DNA from: Actinostola sp. cb2023
Lineage: Eukaryota; Cnidaria; Anthozoa; Actiniaria; Actinostolidae
Length of the DNA: 64,000 bases
Assembly: GCA_033675265.1 (NCBI GenBank)
Contig: JAUJYZ010001389.1
Coordinates: forward strand, 154,493-218,492
Direction: 5' to 3'
Of this stretch, positions 30,828 through 42,600 are shown in pieces. Every line of letters begins with the position of its first letter. The stretch's first letter is position 1. The translations under genes and the position numbers were made by a program. The notes beneath the pieces were generated by a model that saw only the letters and a list, made by a program, of their open reading frames with translations, ran no database searches and was not told the DNA's origin.

Positions 30828-30971
30828 AGAGTGCAAACCATATGTCCGTGAAATAGTACTATTACTAAATAGTACTAAATAGTGTTATCTCTATTGTTTT
30901 CTATTGTTTCATCAGTGCTATTTAGTACTAATTAGTTAGAACTGTTTCACGGACATATGGTTTGCACTCTA
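30828..30971. repeat. Foldback (CCATATGTCCGTGAAA family), well-preserved copy
   Basis: AGTGCAAACCATATGTCCGT at the left pairs with ACGGACATATGGTTTGCACT at the right. The interior TTAGTACTAAATAGTG repeats are also self-complementary, so nearly the whole 144 bp can fold. Confidence 0.85.
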
Positions 30972-31097
30972 CTAATCGTTTAGAAACTTGTCTAACTATT
31001 GAATTCAATGCGGAACATTAGAAGTAAGCAATTTGTGTATTTAATTAATTATCTTTTTCAGTAGGCAAGACAAAAATAGATTACTATTATATTTGAT

Positions 31098-31372
31098 AGC
31101 AGAGGAGAGAAGAGGAAAGGAGAGAGGAAAGGAGAGAGGAAAGGAGAGAGGAAAGGAGAGAGGAGAGAGAGGAAAGAGAGAAAGAGAGAGAGAGGAGAAA
31201 GGAGAGGAGAGAGGAAAGGAGAGAGGAAAGGAGAGAGGAAAGGAGAGAGGAAAGGAGAGAGGAAAGGAGAGAGGAAAGGAGAGAGGAAAGGAGAGAGGAA
31301 AGGAGAGAGGAAAGGAGAGAGGAAAGGAGAGAGGAAAGGAGAGAGGAAAGGAGAGAGGAAAGGAATGGAGAG
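31098..31372. repeat. Purine-only 12-bp microsatellite/minisatellite
   Basis: Unit GGAAAGGAGAGA, about 20 copies, all purines on the plus strand, with a shorter GAGA-rich block at 31160-31205. The frames encoding KERG or SFPL repeats are artefacts. Confidence 0.95.
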
Positions 31373-32122
31373 GCTTTATTAACTGATTTAAAAATAATTT
31401 GGTATGCAGTTTTGAAATATATTGACTTGCTTTGCTCTGTGTTGACAATGGGCTCTTGGCTAGCTGTTTCCTACTTTTTCCACATTAACTAAATATAAAC
31501 GTATATACTGTGACCTGATCTCCTTAATTTCTCCTTGATTTTAACATCCATAAGAATCCTCCACAGAACATTTGTACGTTAACAATTTTGTACTTTTAAT
31601 GTAAGGTTATGTAAGGTAAGACTTTATTGATAGAGGATAAAACACGTGACAGTATTAAACATACCTTAAGGCTATTGTTTTGTGATTCTAAAATTTAGAG
31701 AATGTATAAGTAGAAATTCCACTTCGCAAACCAATAAATACGTTTTACTTGGGAAGAGGCAGGAGGGAGGGGGTGTCTCTATTGTTTTCGGCTAGCGCCG
31801 ATCCAGAACAGTCATGTTGTAGTTCGTGACGCCACATAGCAACCACGGGATAGCTTCGGGTCACTTGCACTTGTAAGCGTCAGTTAGTCACTAGACCCGA
31901 AAGAAAAAAGTCAAAGAGAAAGATTAAATGCCCAGTTGAAATCCTTTTGACTATTAGTGACTGTCCTTTGTATTTCAAATAACAGCTTTGTTGCGTTTTC
32001 GTTGTGTACTAATCGCTCTGTTAGCTGTTTCGTAATTTTCTTTGTGCTTGTACTTTTGCGGGATGCCGCCATCTAGCTTTGTCACGGGTCAGAACTCCGT
32101 GTCCTACAGAATTATGCTTTTT
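31373..32122. other. Intergenic region upstream of the 32-kb gene
   Basis: No coding exon recognised. AT-rich up to about 31730, then higher GC with GGCTAGCGCC and a possible CpG-containing promoter-proximal segment. Confidence 0.4.
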
Positions 32123-32173
32123 ACTTGGCGGGCTGCCTGTGGCAGACGCCAAGACGAACGCGCACTATAAAAG
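32123..32173 (+). promoter_or_regulatory. Terminal-type hairpin plus TATA box
   Basis: ACTTGGCGGGCTGCC pairs with GGCAGACGCCAAG. TATAAAAGG follows at 32166-32173. The hairpin looks like the 5' stem-loops of the Helentron-like elements in this window, and some of those are also followed by TTATAAAA. Transcription of the next gene would start about 30 bases downstream. Confidence 0.5.
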
Positions 32174-32284
32174 GGGAGGTACCTAAGGTAAGTCCGTTGG
32201 ATCTGTCAATCATTTGCACTGAATCTCTCGCACTGTGAAGAGGTCGAGTTCACTTACAGAGAAGAGAAAGAAGTTTAGCTAGAA

Positions 32285-33481
32285 ATGGCCCAAGAAAACC
32301 CAGATACCGTAGAAGTAAGTCATAAAAATAATCCAAATAACCTTTTTAAGACCGTTTTAATTCATCTTTTCGTAATTTAGCATACATTCAGAACCGTTCG
32401 TTGAACTGGCCGCCGTCCTCCGTAGACAGTGCCAAATCGACCTTATAAAAATCGGTGTTTCTTCCGTAGGTTATTCTGAAATTTCCCCGCCAGGATATAG
32501 ACATGCTTGAGGCATTTATAAACCAGTCTGGCGGGGAAATCAAGAAGATAAAACGGGACCGAAACCGAAGGAAGCCAGCTCCTCGTCCTACGGCTACGGC
32601 TACGGCTACGATCAATAGTGACATGGATGGCATAACACTTGGCGCAGATCATGACGAAAGACCACATGGTTAGTACCTTTTGAGGTACTATTTAGCTCAG
32701 TGTATAAATGTAAATTATGTACAATATCAATGTACGTGTTTGCATGGTCATTTGTAGAGTTCAATGCAATAAACTACGTTCATTTCTTCTCGCCGTTCTG
32801 ACAGGTCACCTGACAGTACTGTAAGTTATGTTGATTTAGAACAACGGAGATCGCGTACATTTCTTCTAGTTCCGTAGTTCTACTGCCAGTACTGGTTCTG
32901 ACAGTATGTCGTCGTTGATTTAGATAAACGGAGATCGTCCATTTCTACTACATACGGTTCTACTGGTTCTGGCACTGACAGTGTGTTGATTTACTGTAGA
33001 TAAAATTAACGGAGATCGTCCATTTCACGAATAAGAATGCCTAATTATATCGGCTTTATATGAAATTAGCTATCGCAGTGTCTTGTTTGAAGAATGCTGA
33101 ATTATTATAAGTCTTATAAGTTACTTATTATTCATCCCTTTTAGACAAACCGTGCTCATCCTCATGCACACAAGATATGCTCCAACCTGCAAATTTTGCC
33201 TCCAAAGTCCTTGTGTAACAACAGGCAGCCTTGAACGTTTTGGTTTTGGAGAAGCTCATGTCCAGAACCATGTTGCTAGGCGCCGAAATTACAAGGACTA
33301 TTGGAATACCCTCAATGGGTTGGGACTCTGGCGCAACCCTGTCTACCTGGCAAAGAAATTAGAGCTGGGAGACAGGGTTGATGGTCAGCGAGAGAGAATG
33401 CCTCACTGTGTCATCAATGATACAAGAGGCAGGTTTCCAAACCCAGAGGGGATGCCATACATGGGGCACAAAAGGGAATGA
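32285..33481 (+). CDS. Three-exon gene with a C-terminal MPxCVxxxxRxxxPNPxGxPYMGH domain, frame broken in exon 3
   Basis: Exons 32285-32314, 32470-32668 and 33145-33481 (GT-AG borders). Exon 1 starts MAQENPDTVE. Exon 2 encodes VILKFPRQDIDMLEAFINQS and a basic Arg/Lys stretch. Exon 3 ends with CKFCLQSPC, KDYWNTLNGLGLWRNPVYLA and MPHCVINDTRGRFPNPEGMP then YMGHKRE. I know this C-terminal block from repetitive, transposon-associated protein families of cnidarians, sponges and fish; its function is unknown to me. The phase left by exon 2 enters exon 3 in a frame that stops at 33216-33218, while the conserved block lies in another frame, so a one-base indel or a missed splice site lies at about 33150-33190. 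Good TATA box upstream. Confidence 0.55.
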
Positions 33482-34048
33482 TATTTATTTTGGAAATAAA
33501 TTGTATATAAAACTTGTAAATAAAACTTGTAAATAAAACTAACTTGTAAATAAAACTTGTAAATAGTACTCATTAGTATGTATATTTTGTAAGTAATTTA
33601 TGGAGAATGTCCAATTTTATATTTTCTGCATATAATTTTATGATATTATTATCTCATGACATTGTCTGATTATGCATTGACCAATGTATTGTACATACAG
33701 TGTACATGAACTGTATAAATAATATTTCAAATACATATCACAACTGCACTTGTTTATTGATGCTGTATAAAATAATAATATACCATTGTTAGACTGACCA
33801 ACTATTGTCATGACAGTATCTTTATACTAGATCAAATAATGCAAAGGTTATAACAAGGACATTGTTGCAACTATTGTTTTATTGTGGTATGTACATGTAA
33901 TAAATATATTCTTTATTTCATCATATACGCATGTGACAATATTATTGTTTAGTATTTACAAATCATTTATTATGCCCAAATGCATAAAAACTGACACAAT
34001 ATAACCACAGCTTGAAACACTCAACATTGACCATTATGGGGCAGGTCG
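33482..34048. other. Intergenic 3' region between convergent genes
   Basis: AAATAAAACTTGTAAAT repeats at 33490-33560 contain several AATAAA polyadenylation signals for the gene at 32285. The rest is AT-rich without a gene. Confidence 0.45.
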
Positions 34049-34072
34049 TTTATTATCTGGGGGGATTACCTG

Positions 34073-34104
<32 letters not shown>

Positions 34105-34445
34105 ATTACCTGGGAGGAGGGTTTCTAGAATTGCTGGGGGGTCATTTTTGAAAAATGCACATTTTTGGGGGTTACTTTCAAAACTACTGACTGTTGATAT
34201 ACTGGGGGTCATTTTCACATCCATGCCACTGCTCATTTAATATGGACAATATGCGCTGCAGTTTATCTTTATAACCTGTCAAAATGTAACCACACTCAAG
34301 CTGACCAGACTTTGGTTCATATTCATCACAGTTGCACTTAGAGCATTGGGGGGTCATGTTCACAGAAGATGGTTTGCGTGGGGGTCATTTCTAAATTTGT
34401 TCTAATTGAAAAAAAACTGCTGGCTCCCACTCCCAGGTAATAAAT
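34049..34445. repeat. TIR element with poly-G tract
   Basis: TTTATTATCTGGGGGGATTACCTGGGAG at the left against CTCCCACTCCCAGGTAATAAAT at the right. It contains about 30 consecutive G (34075-34104) flanked by a direct repeat of GGGATTACCTGGGAGG, and GGGGGTCATTTT repeats. Confidence 0.65.
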
Positions 34446-34852
34446 AGCACTGAGAAAACAATAGACAGCACTACTATTTAGTGCACTTCCAGCTGAATTG
34501 CAAGTTTTCAATAGAATTCGCTCTGCTTATAAACACATGGTGTTCAGTGGTTGACCACTATTTAGGGCCAGATAATAAGATTCATGGACTATTATCAGCT
34601 GATTGAAACCCAGCAATAGTACTCACAATAGTTATACTGGATCATATCATTAATAATTCATGAGGAAAACACAATAGAAATCACAACCGTGGCAGAGCTT
34701 GTATTTCTGATACAAAATCGTCTTCATTTGCATAGACTTTAACTTTGATTTTCTCAGCCAAACTTACTGGCATCTTGAAAATTATAGTAGAACATGATTT
34801 TATACATCTGTGCAAATGATATGCAATAGATACAATACTCTTTTGTAAAGTT

Positions 34853-37800
34853 TCAAATATTTGTATTAATTGTGAAAAAATAATCCCAAATTTGGGATTT
34901 GAATAAATATGATTTCTTCACCAATACTCTTGTTTCTGACAACCTGTTGGGATGGCGGCTGTGTGCGTAATGTCGCAAAGATGACACTTCACGTCCCACA
35001 TTCTCATTCTGCAATGAAATGTTACCTAATGGTAAGTCAAGGTACATGTCAAAGTTAAAAAAAAAAAACATTTTATGGCTTACATACCCAATCTAAAACT
35101 GCAAGCTGTATGCGCATATTGTATGCATCGTCACCAAAGTTGATCCTTTTTGGAGCATACATAAGCATTGAGGAGTGAAGGCTCTCTATCCAGTAGGTTT
35201 CTCTGCACTACAAGAACAAACATTTTTCAGTACCTTTTGAAAAAAAACAATACTCATGAATATACAGCTTGTTTCCTGAAGTGTTTGAGCCATTTTGGCT
35301 ATGTTTTTCATGCGCACGCGAGCTATTGTGTAATACACTGGCACATTTTGTGTGGTCTATTGTCCTTATATGATAAAATGATGCGCAAGTGGAATAATAA
35401 ATATATCTATACAACATCAGATGGAAAATACATGTATGTCAGCAGAAGGATAATCCTAGGCTATCAATATCATCATCCGCTACATCAATGTGGGAATGGA
35501 TATTATGCATTACATACTTTCAGGTATGAATCAGCATATTTGAATACTGTCAGGTTTCTTAGCGTTTTCTCATATAGTTGAATGGCAGCTGGAGTTGTCA
35601 AAGTTTTCTTGCTCATGACATAGCCAGGCTTGGTACATCTGGACTCAGCTGAACATTTGTCATGTTTACACTGTGTGTGACAAGTAATGAAAGTTTGCAA
35701 TATTGTTTACAATGTACATATACATATATATAGTAAATGTATAATGTTCAATAACCATTGTAATATTCTCCATATACCGTAAACTGCCAGTTATAAGCCC
35801 CCCACACCCCTCTCCCCTATGGATATAAGCCCCCTCAAAGCTTCCTTCTTTCCTTAGTTACAAATGTATATAAACATTTTCTCAGAACACAGTATAATTT
35901 CAAATTGAAAATTAGTACAGATTGCGGAACAAGTTACAGTTTTGATTTTTGTTCCAAATATTGAAATTATTGTAAATTTAAAAAAAACCAGTGGATTTAA
36001 AACATATTTTGATACCACTATACCGTCTCAACTTATCTTATCAGCTTCATGTATTTCAATTTTTTTTTTAATTCCAGTTATAATAAGCACCAACGGATAT
36101 AAACCCCGCGTTTATAAGCCCACCCAAAAACCCTTACAAACTTGTATAAGCCCAGGGCTTATTAAAGCAGCAGTTTACAGTATGCGCATATGGGCTGATA
36201 TTCATGAAACAAATTATTAATATATATACTAATATTATATTATATACTGTAAGTTAAAATACTAACTTGATAGTGATTGATTACATTCAGAATGTACTCT
36301 CTAAAATTGCCTGCAGTGCCATCATTGTTCTTCATTGCAAAGTAAACATGAGTTCGTGTTGCTTTGGCTGCAAACAAAACAGGGCATTGAATGTAGTGTA
36401 TGTAGTAGCAGAAGCAGCAGCAGAAGTAACAGTAGCAATGATAGTAGTACTAAGTACTATTATTAGTAGTAGTGGTATAGTAGTTGTTAGTTCAACCTTT
36501 ATCAGAGAGCTCTGGGAACCATTTGATATTCATGTCCCGCACAAGGCCACCACAGATATTTTTCATGGCTTTGCTAATTCCCTTGGCACCTGAAATTATA
36601 AGTATAACAGTGGAAATTTTAAACATCTATTTTGAATGTTACCAGTTCATATATACATATTTATAACATCGACGTGAGCGCGCGCTCTGAAATCAATTGG
36701 AAAATAAAATTGTTTTATTTGAATTTGCAGTAACTATGTTATAAAAGGAATGGTCAACGATCAGCGTGCGTCCATCGAGTTATGGATGCACGCGAGAGGC
36801 TGCTAAGCACTCGAGAAGCTAGAGTCGCACTCGGCTACGCCTCATGCGACTCTTACGCTTCTCTCGTGCTTAGCAGCCTCTCGCGTGCATCCATAACTCG
36901 ATGGACGCACGCTGATCGTTGACCATTCCTTCAATGTACATGTAGTTTGTACCCACAGTGTTTACATAATAATTTTATTATCATCAATGAGAGGAATGTA
37001 TCAAATGTCAGCCGATTGTCGGTGACTTGTCAGCTGACTGTATCAACACAACACCATCACACCACCTATATAGTACATTAATATTCCAGCACAGTTACTT
37101 ATAAATGAGTCAAATACAATTTTTACAAACCATGCCAGGAGTCAAAGGAGTTCACTATATGTTGTTCTTCAAACCATGTCTTGAGAGACACTACAAAGTC
37201 ATGTGCAACCTCGCCAATGTTATAATCTGCAAAAAATAAATATATTTGATCATGAATATTTGACTTTTCCTCCAATGCACACAATTTGACTGGCTTACGA
37301 TGTTCTGTCTGCAGAGTAGTGATCACTTCCTTAGTCATTGGAACTTCTCGTGATACCGCTGGCACATGCGAGGTGCGGCTCCAATTAGAATAGCCAATCA
37401 CCTTTTTATTCCTAATTATATAAACAAACAATAATAATTATTATTAATAACATGATTGAATAAGTTTTTATATTTTAGTTGATGTTATTGCCATATTTAA
37501 TGCACAGAATCCTTACGTATGGGAAATAACACACACAGTAGTGTGCCCAGCAGATCGACTTGAATCATGTCTGGCATCTGTAATTACACACTGTTGGGAA
37601 AGTGAAAAGATTATCACTTTATTTGATGCATTTTAGACATCAATATACTTGTAATAAAGATAACTAATATAGTTACAAGTACTTACATCACCATTCCTCT
37701 GATATGCTTCAGTTTCTTTGACTTCACTCCGGGCTGTTTCCATGGAAACAGCACAGACCTCTGATACAACCATTGCATAGCCAAGTTTTTGTATGACTAT

Positions 37801-39099
37801 AAGAATCAAACATATTGTAAAAACACACTAATATATTTGATGTACTGTAGTAAAATCCTGGTCCCAGTTTCACTAGTTACCACCACCTTTTAGTGCAACC
37901 TGGGTCTGGTAAAATAAAGCTTTTCCAGATTACTAGTGATAGACAATATAATATTGCTAACCCACTCCCTCCCCCTACCCATATATTTTTATAAGCCCAC
38001 CAAAAACTGGCTTGTAATGGGATATTTCACAGTAACTATCTGTTCATTTCTTTAGACTGTTTATCATTGCTGTCTATTTTGGAGTCAATCATGTGGTATT
38101 ACAGCAGCAGTATATGTATGTTGTTACGTAAACAATAAGCAATCATCTATCAAAAGTCAATCAGTATATACCTGAATCAAATGTTTTTTCACCAACTGCA
38201 CCAATACATGCAGCTTCACATGCAGATGTGTACTGTGTTTCTGTCAAGCCACTCGACAGAAAACCATGTACGAGTCTAAGAAAAAGAAAGAGGGAAGGAA
38301 GGAAAGAGATGGAAGGAAGGGAGGAAGGAAAGAAATTTAAATCAGTTTCTTCAATTATATATTCAATAGCAAATTTGTCTTACCTCATGTTGACATAGTA
38401 TTTTACAATGCTGCCTCCAGCCATCATTGGAGAGGTTAGCCACTTCAATTTATCCAGACAGAGGCATTCCACAGTCATTGTGGCACAATGCCCCTGCCTG
38501 GTAAATGTGGTAGAGGATGCAATAAATTGTTGTTGGCAGAATGTGCATTTGCCTTGGTTTTTGACAAAAAAACTCACTAGGGATTGTAAAGATCCCTCTG
38601 TACAAAGGATAATTTGATCATTTTTGGATGCTGGGGTTGTTACTTGCTCCGTCCTCGGCACATAACGCTGACTTGATTTGTCTTGTGTCTTTGCAGCTGG
38701 TCGGTCTTGACGAGGAGTAGAGGCAGAAAGTGGTGGAGTGCACAGAACATAAGCTTAATGAGAAAGGGGAATGAAAGAACCAGGTGTGGGCGGGCAATTC
38801 AGGTCTCTGCTGCGAAGGGGCGAAATTCGGAATGATGTAGGTGATGTAGGCGATTCAGTGGATGATATGGAGGATATGGAGTTGCTTGATTTCAAGTAGT
38901 CGTACTCAAAGGCCAGAAGAAGTGTTTCAATCAAGTCAGCATTCTGTGTCGAGGAGGATTTCTTGGACAACCCCAGCTTTTTCTTGCAAGTTTGCAATCG
39001 TTCTTTTATGCTCTGCAAGCGACTCTCTTCACCGAAGGGAAGTTCGATGTTCAAAGAGAATTGAAGTCGCTTTTTCTTCGTACATGTATGTTGAGCCAT
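34853..39099 (-). CDS. Ten-exon DDE-transposase-like gene (PTHR31751-type), with an in-frame TAA in exon 1
   Basis: Exons in order on the minus strand: 39099-38384, 38275-38172, 37796-37687, 37590-37517, 37411-37131, 36589-36497, 36367-36267, 35670-35518, 35207-35088, 35008-34853. Every border is AG/GT and every phase agrees, about 634 residues. Motifs: Zn-type CTFCQQQF..CATMTVECLC near the start of the core, VITDARHDSS (likely first acidic residue), FDSWHGAKGISKAMKNI, KWFPELSDKAKATRTHVYFA, and CRETYWIESLHSSM (likely last acidic residue). I recognise this order from large uncharacterised transposase-like families of cnidarians, sponges and fish. The frame crosses a TAA at 38757-38755 inside exon 1. 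A pyrimidine-rich ATTAAG just there could be an acceptor, but I found no donor giving the right phase. It may therefore be a lightly damaged element or a domesticated gene with a shorter start. Confidence 0.7.
35775..36182. repeat. MITE, TIR TACCGTAAACTGCC, in an intron
   Basis: TACCGTAAACTGCCAGTTAT and GCAGCAGTTTACAGTA ends with AAGCCCC-rich subterminal sequence. It sits between exons 7 and 8 of the DDE-like gene and is related to 25890-26211. Confidence 0.7.
36745..36931. repeat. Foldback MITE (AATGGTCAAC family), copy 2
   Basis: AAGGAATGGTCAACGATCAG pairs with CTGATCGTTGACCATTCCTT and the whole 187 bp is close to a perfect hairpin with GGCTGCTAAGCACTCGAGAA-type arms. It lies in the intron between exons 5 and 6 of the DDE-like gene. 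Confidence 0.85.
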
Positions 39100-39676
39100 G
39101 ATGAACTTACAATTTATCTTACATGTCCACGTCATGTTGACGTGCAAAAAAAAATACATTTGCAATCCTAAAGAATACGATTGTTGTAAAATATATTCTC
39201 AACATAGGTCTCGAAACCTTACCTTTACCATGTCTACCATAAAAGTACAGAGATGTACAAATGATCGACACATTTACCTCATTATTCGGACAGTTCTTCG
39301 CCGACACTTCTTCTCGACTAACTGGATGGTTTGTTTATTAATATACCAAAGTGGGCGCATAATTTTAGATACGAAACTGCATATACTTTATGACAGGAAC
39401 ATGTGGGCTCATCATTCTCGTACCCAGAGCACCTCGGTCGGTCGTTCCTTCTCCCGTCACTGCAACACAGTCTCTTCCTCAAAACAATGATTATCATTAA
39501 TTGTCAAATCGCCTCAAATCAACCATTATCATTGTTTTGGAGGGCAATATTCGATCTGGGATAAACTGGGAACTAGTAGCTGATTAACCAATATATCCAA
39601 AATGCCGTCTGGCGGTAAAAGAACATTACTCGTTAGATCGAAAACCTGTTAATGGATCAAGCTAGGGAGTTTCTAA
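39100..39676. promoter_or_regulatory. Divergent intergenic region between two transposon-type genes
   Basis: The minus gene starts at 39099 and the plus gene's first recognised coding exon opens at 39677. About 70 bases (39468-39538, CTCTTCCTCAAAA then CGCCTCAAATCAACCATTAT) are repeated inverted at 63835-63907. An ATG frame (39651, MDQAREFLKADKTTQE) lies just ahead in a different frame from exon 1 of the plus gene. Confidence 0.4.
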
Positions 39677-42600
39677 AAGCCGACAAAACCACCCAAGAAA
39701 GCCAGAGGATTCAAGCCAGACGCCCATGTCACTACGAATTTCACATGCACGGATCCGGAAACAGGAAGACGATCATATACAAAGCACCCATATAAACCTC
39801 GATTCTCTGATTCTTTGCCAAATGAGGCGACTACTGCCAGTACTGGCGATGGCTTCGGTAAGAAATAATGTAAACTGCATTTTTAATCAGTAATCTAGCA
39901 CTTCCCTACATACACCTTGTTCACACCAAGGATTACTAAACAGGACGGTTTGGAAAATTATCTGCAATTGCAAACGCCGGTTCCTTCTGCGGGTACCGGA
40001 ATCTGGAGCAAAATTCTCTTTGGTTAAATAATAAAATAGACATCATCGACTTTAACAAAGATCAAATACAATAGATATTTTAAGGCCATCTATAATTTGC
40101 ATCCCGGCGTAATCGATGATCGGAAATCCAATCGATAAATCGTTTAACTTTATTTTTATTTGTTTATCATTTTTGTTGGGAGATATCCTCGATATAGGAT
40201 TAACCTCTGATATCTCCTTTCATTGTATTGATGTATATTAATATTAATGAATAAAGTATTATTATTAATTTAAGTTTATATCAATCAAAAAATTAATTAA
40301 GCCCATGGGCTGCATGCTTATTATAACGTTATATAACGCAATGGGCTCATTGATGCTCGTTGACTAATAATTTATTGATAAATAGAAGCATGGAGCAGCG
40401 AAAAGAAAGCAAAAAGCCTGTTTAAAGCTAGTTTTATATTATAAATCGAATAGAAGATGACTTTCGATCCATGGGGAGAATTATTAAAGTATTATTATTA
40501 TTATAATAATTATATCCCGTTATTCCTTGCTTCTAGCTATACAAAAATAATGTACTTCTGAGGTCTTGAAAGCAGCTTTCAAGACCTTGAGTGTGCATTA
40601 ATTATTTACTTGTGCCCAGGCCGAAGGCCGGCGCACGAGTCTAGGTTTCGAGACCGTATTTTTTTTTGGTCGTCAACGTCGAGCTAAGGCCGGACGGAGA
40701 CAACAAGTCTGGCCACAAGAAAGATTACAAAGCATAAACCAATCAGGGGAAGCACCGGAGGTCAAGGGGCCAAAATCTAAGTCTTTTCTCGTCTAAATTT
40801 ATATTAGTGAAACAAGACGCTCTGGTATCGTGAAGTTGGGCTATTAACGTTTTTACTAGCCTCCTCCGCAGGCTAGTCTATAGCTCGGAATACTGAATAT
40901 CGGTCCACAGCCCAGCCATACCAATCGTTATGACAATGACAGTTGAGTGACCAGGGACGGACTACCGTAAATGCTCGATTTAGCGCCCTGGGCGCTTATA
41001 AATTTTTTAGACCTCTAACTTAAGGGGAGGCACTTATTCGAGGGGGGCGCTTATTGGAAGCAGGGCACTTATTTCTTTTCTCAGATGTTCAACTCAATGT
41101 TTTATTTATTGCCGGTATACGGTACTGTAACATACATATACAGTGAATAAAAATAGTAAACATGTACCGTGCAGTACTTGGTAAACGCAAGTTTTATTTT
41201 GTTAAATAATACAAGAGAGTAGTTTCTGCATTTCTTTTAGGGGAGGGGGCGCTTATTGGAAAGAGGGGGCGCTTATTGGAAAGAGGGGGCGCTTATTGGA
41301 AAGAGGGGGCGCTTATTGGAAGGGGGGCGCTTATAAAATGTTTAGACCTCTAGGGGGAGGCGCTTATTCAAGGGGGGGGCGCCCCAGGGGGGGTACTCAG
41401 GGGTATCAGTGACGGGGAGGTGCGAAGGACTTTTTGGGGTTTGAAATTCGCGGCTTGGGACTTTTTTGGGGTTTTCATTTTTCTGGTGGCCTTTTTTTGA
41501 TATAAAGATTTTGTCAAGGACTTTTTTGGGGGTTGATAAAAATGATAACCTACCGTTCTCGATTTTATGCGGAGAAAAATTGGACTTTTTGGGGGTTACG
41601 ATTTTGGGCCATTGGACTTTTTTTGGGTCTTGTTTTCGCGTAATGGACTTTTTTGGGGTTAAAATGTTTGGCCTCATTCGCACCTCCCCGTCACTGATAC
41701 CCCTGAGTACCCCCCCTGGGGGGGGCGCTTATTGGAAGCGGGGCGCTTAATTGAGCATTTACGGTATTTGTGGGTGATCATAGATAAAGATCTCGAATCA
41801 GTACGTATTTGGTATGTCTTGAGGTTGCATAGGTCAGATGGTTCTGATAACGCCCATCATTTTGTTTTTGTTAATGATATTTAAGCTTACAAAGGCTTCG
41901 ATAGCACTATACTCGTACTGAAGTAATTCTATAGTTCGCTGTTGTTTATGTTGGTGCCCATGCGTCTTTCATTATGAACTTCATTTCAGAACACAATTGC
42001 ACCAGGGCACGAGTGAACGCTCAATGAGTGTCTTGTTTTGTATAGAAGCACGGATCGAAAGTCATCTTCTATAACTCAATAGAGCATACATGTAGCTGCC
42101 AAGTTTTATATTTCTTTTATAAAATACAATTATGATTTTAAGGCAAGTTTTCAAAAATGTTTAAATATCTGTGGGTGCATGCTCTATGTGTGCTCTCATA
42201 GAGCACGCGGAATATGCTTCCTTGGGCCAATCTGAGCGTGTGTTATATCATAGTTATTTTGCAAAGCATAGTAATACACACCGAGGTCTTAAAACGCTGG
42301 AATTAATTGGATGTACAGTACATGTACAATCAGAACGCAAGTGCATTCTGCAGCTTTTAAGACCTCAGTGTACATTATTATGCTAGAGAAGCATGGAGAG
42401 CCATTGTCTATTTGTTTTATAATATTAAATTTAGAAAAAGAGACAGTAAAAGCTGTTTTCTATTCAATGACTAAATGGCAAGGAAGTTGAGGATTGAGTT
42501 GTGTTTTCAGGTGCCATCACATTAGTCAGTATCTACTGTACTTATGCGCTATTGAAATTTTCTTATTTTAGATTCAGAGAGTGTTTCAGTAGAAAGCAAT

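Larger units (their letters stand above)
40608..42036 (+). mobile_element. Helentron-like element D (non-autonomous)
   Basis: 5' end ACTTGTGCCCAGGCCGAAGG with stem partner GCGCACGAGT. 3' end has CACCAGGGCACGAGTGAACG, the stem-loop CGCTCAATGAGTG, and terminal CTTGTT. Flanks ATTATTT | and | TTGTATAG are consistent with a T/T target. Subterminal TTGAGGTTGCATAGGTCAGA also occurs in element E (55330). It sits in the first intron of the CxC gene and has itself been invaded (see 40963-41766). Confidence 0.65.
40441..42076. repeat. Outer TIR element of an intronic nest
   Basis: AATAGAAGATGACTTTCGATCC at the left and GGATCGAAAGTCATCTTCTAT at the right flank element D. Between its left arm and D lies a palindrome GGTCTTGAAAGCAGCTTTCAAGACC (40563-40587). 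A related palindrome is at 42282-42376. Confidence 0.6.

Noticed and set aside
31041..31448. KERG and SFPL repeat proteins
   Set aside because: They come from a pure purine 12-bp repeat, with no start context or flanking domain.
37131..37411. A 38-base intron (GTCAAA...TTTGCAG) inside exon 5 of the DDE-like gene
   Set aside because: Removing it creates an immediate in-frame stop, while reading through keeps the frame open.
41342..41750. Frames across 41.3-41.75 kb on both strands
   Set aside because: They span a MITE hairpin with low-complexity G-rich interior; no protein signal.
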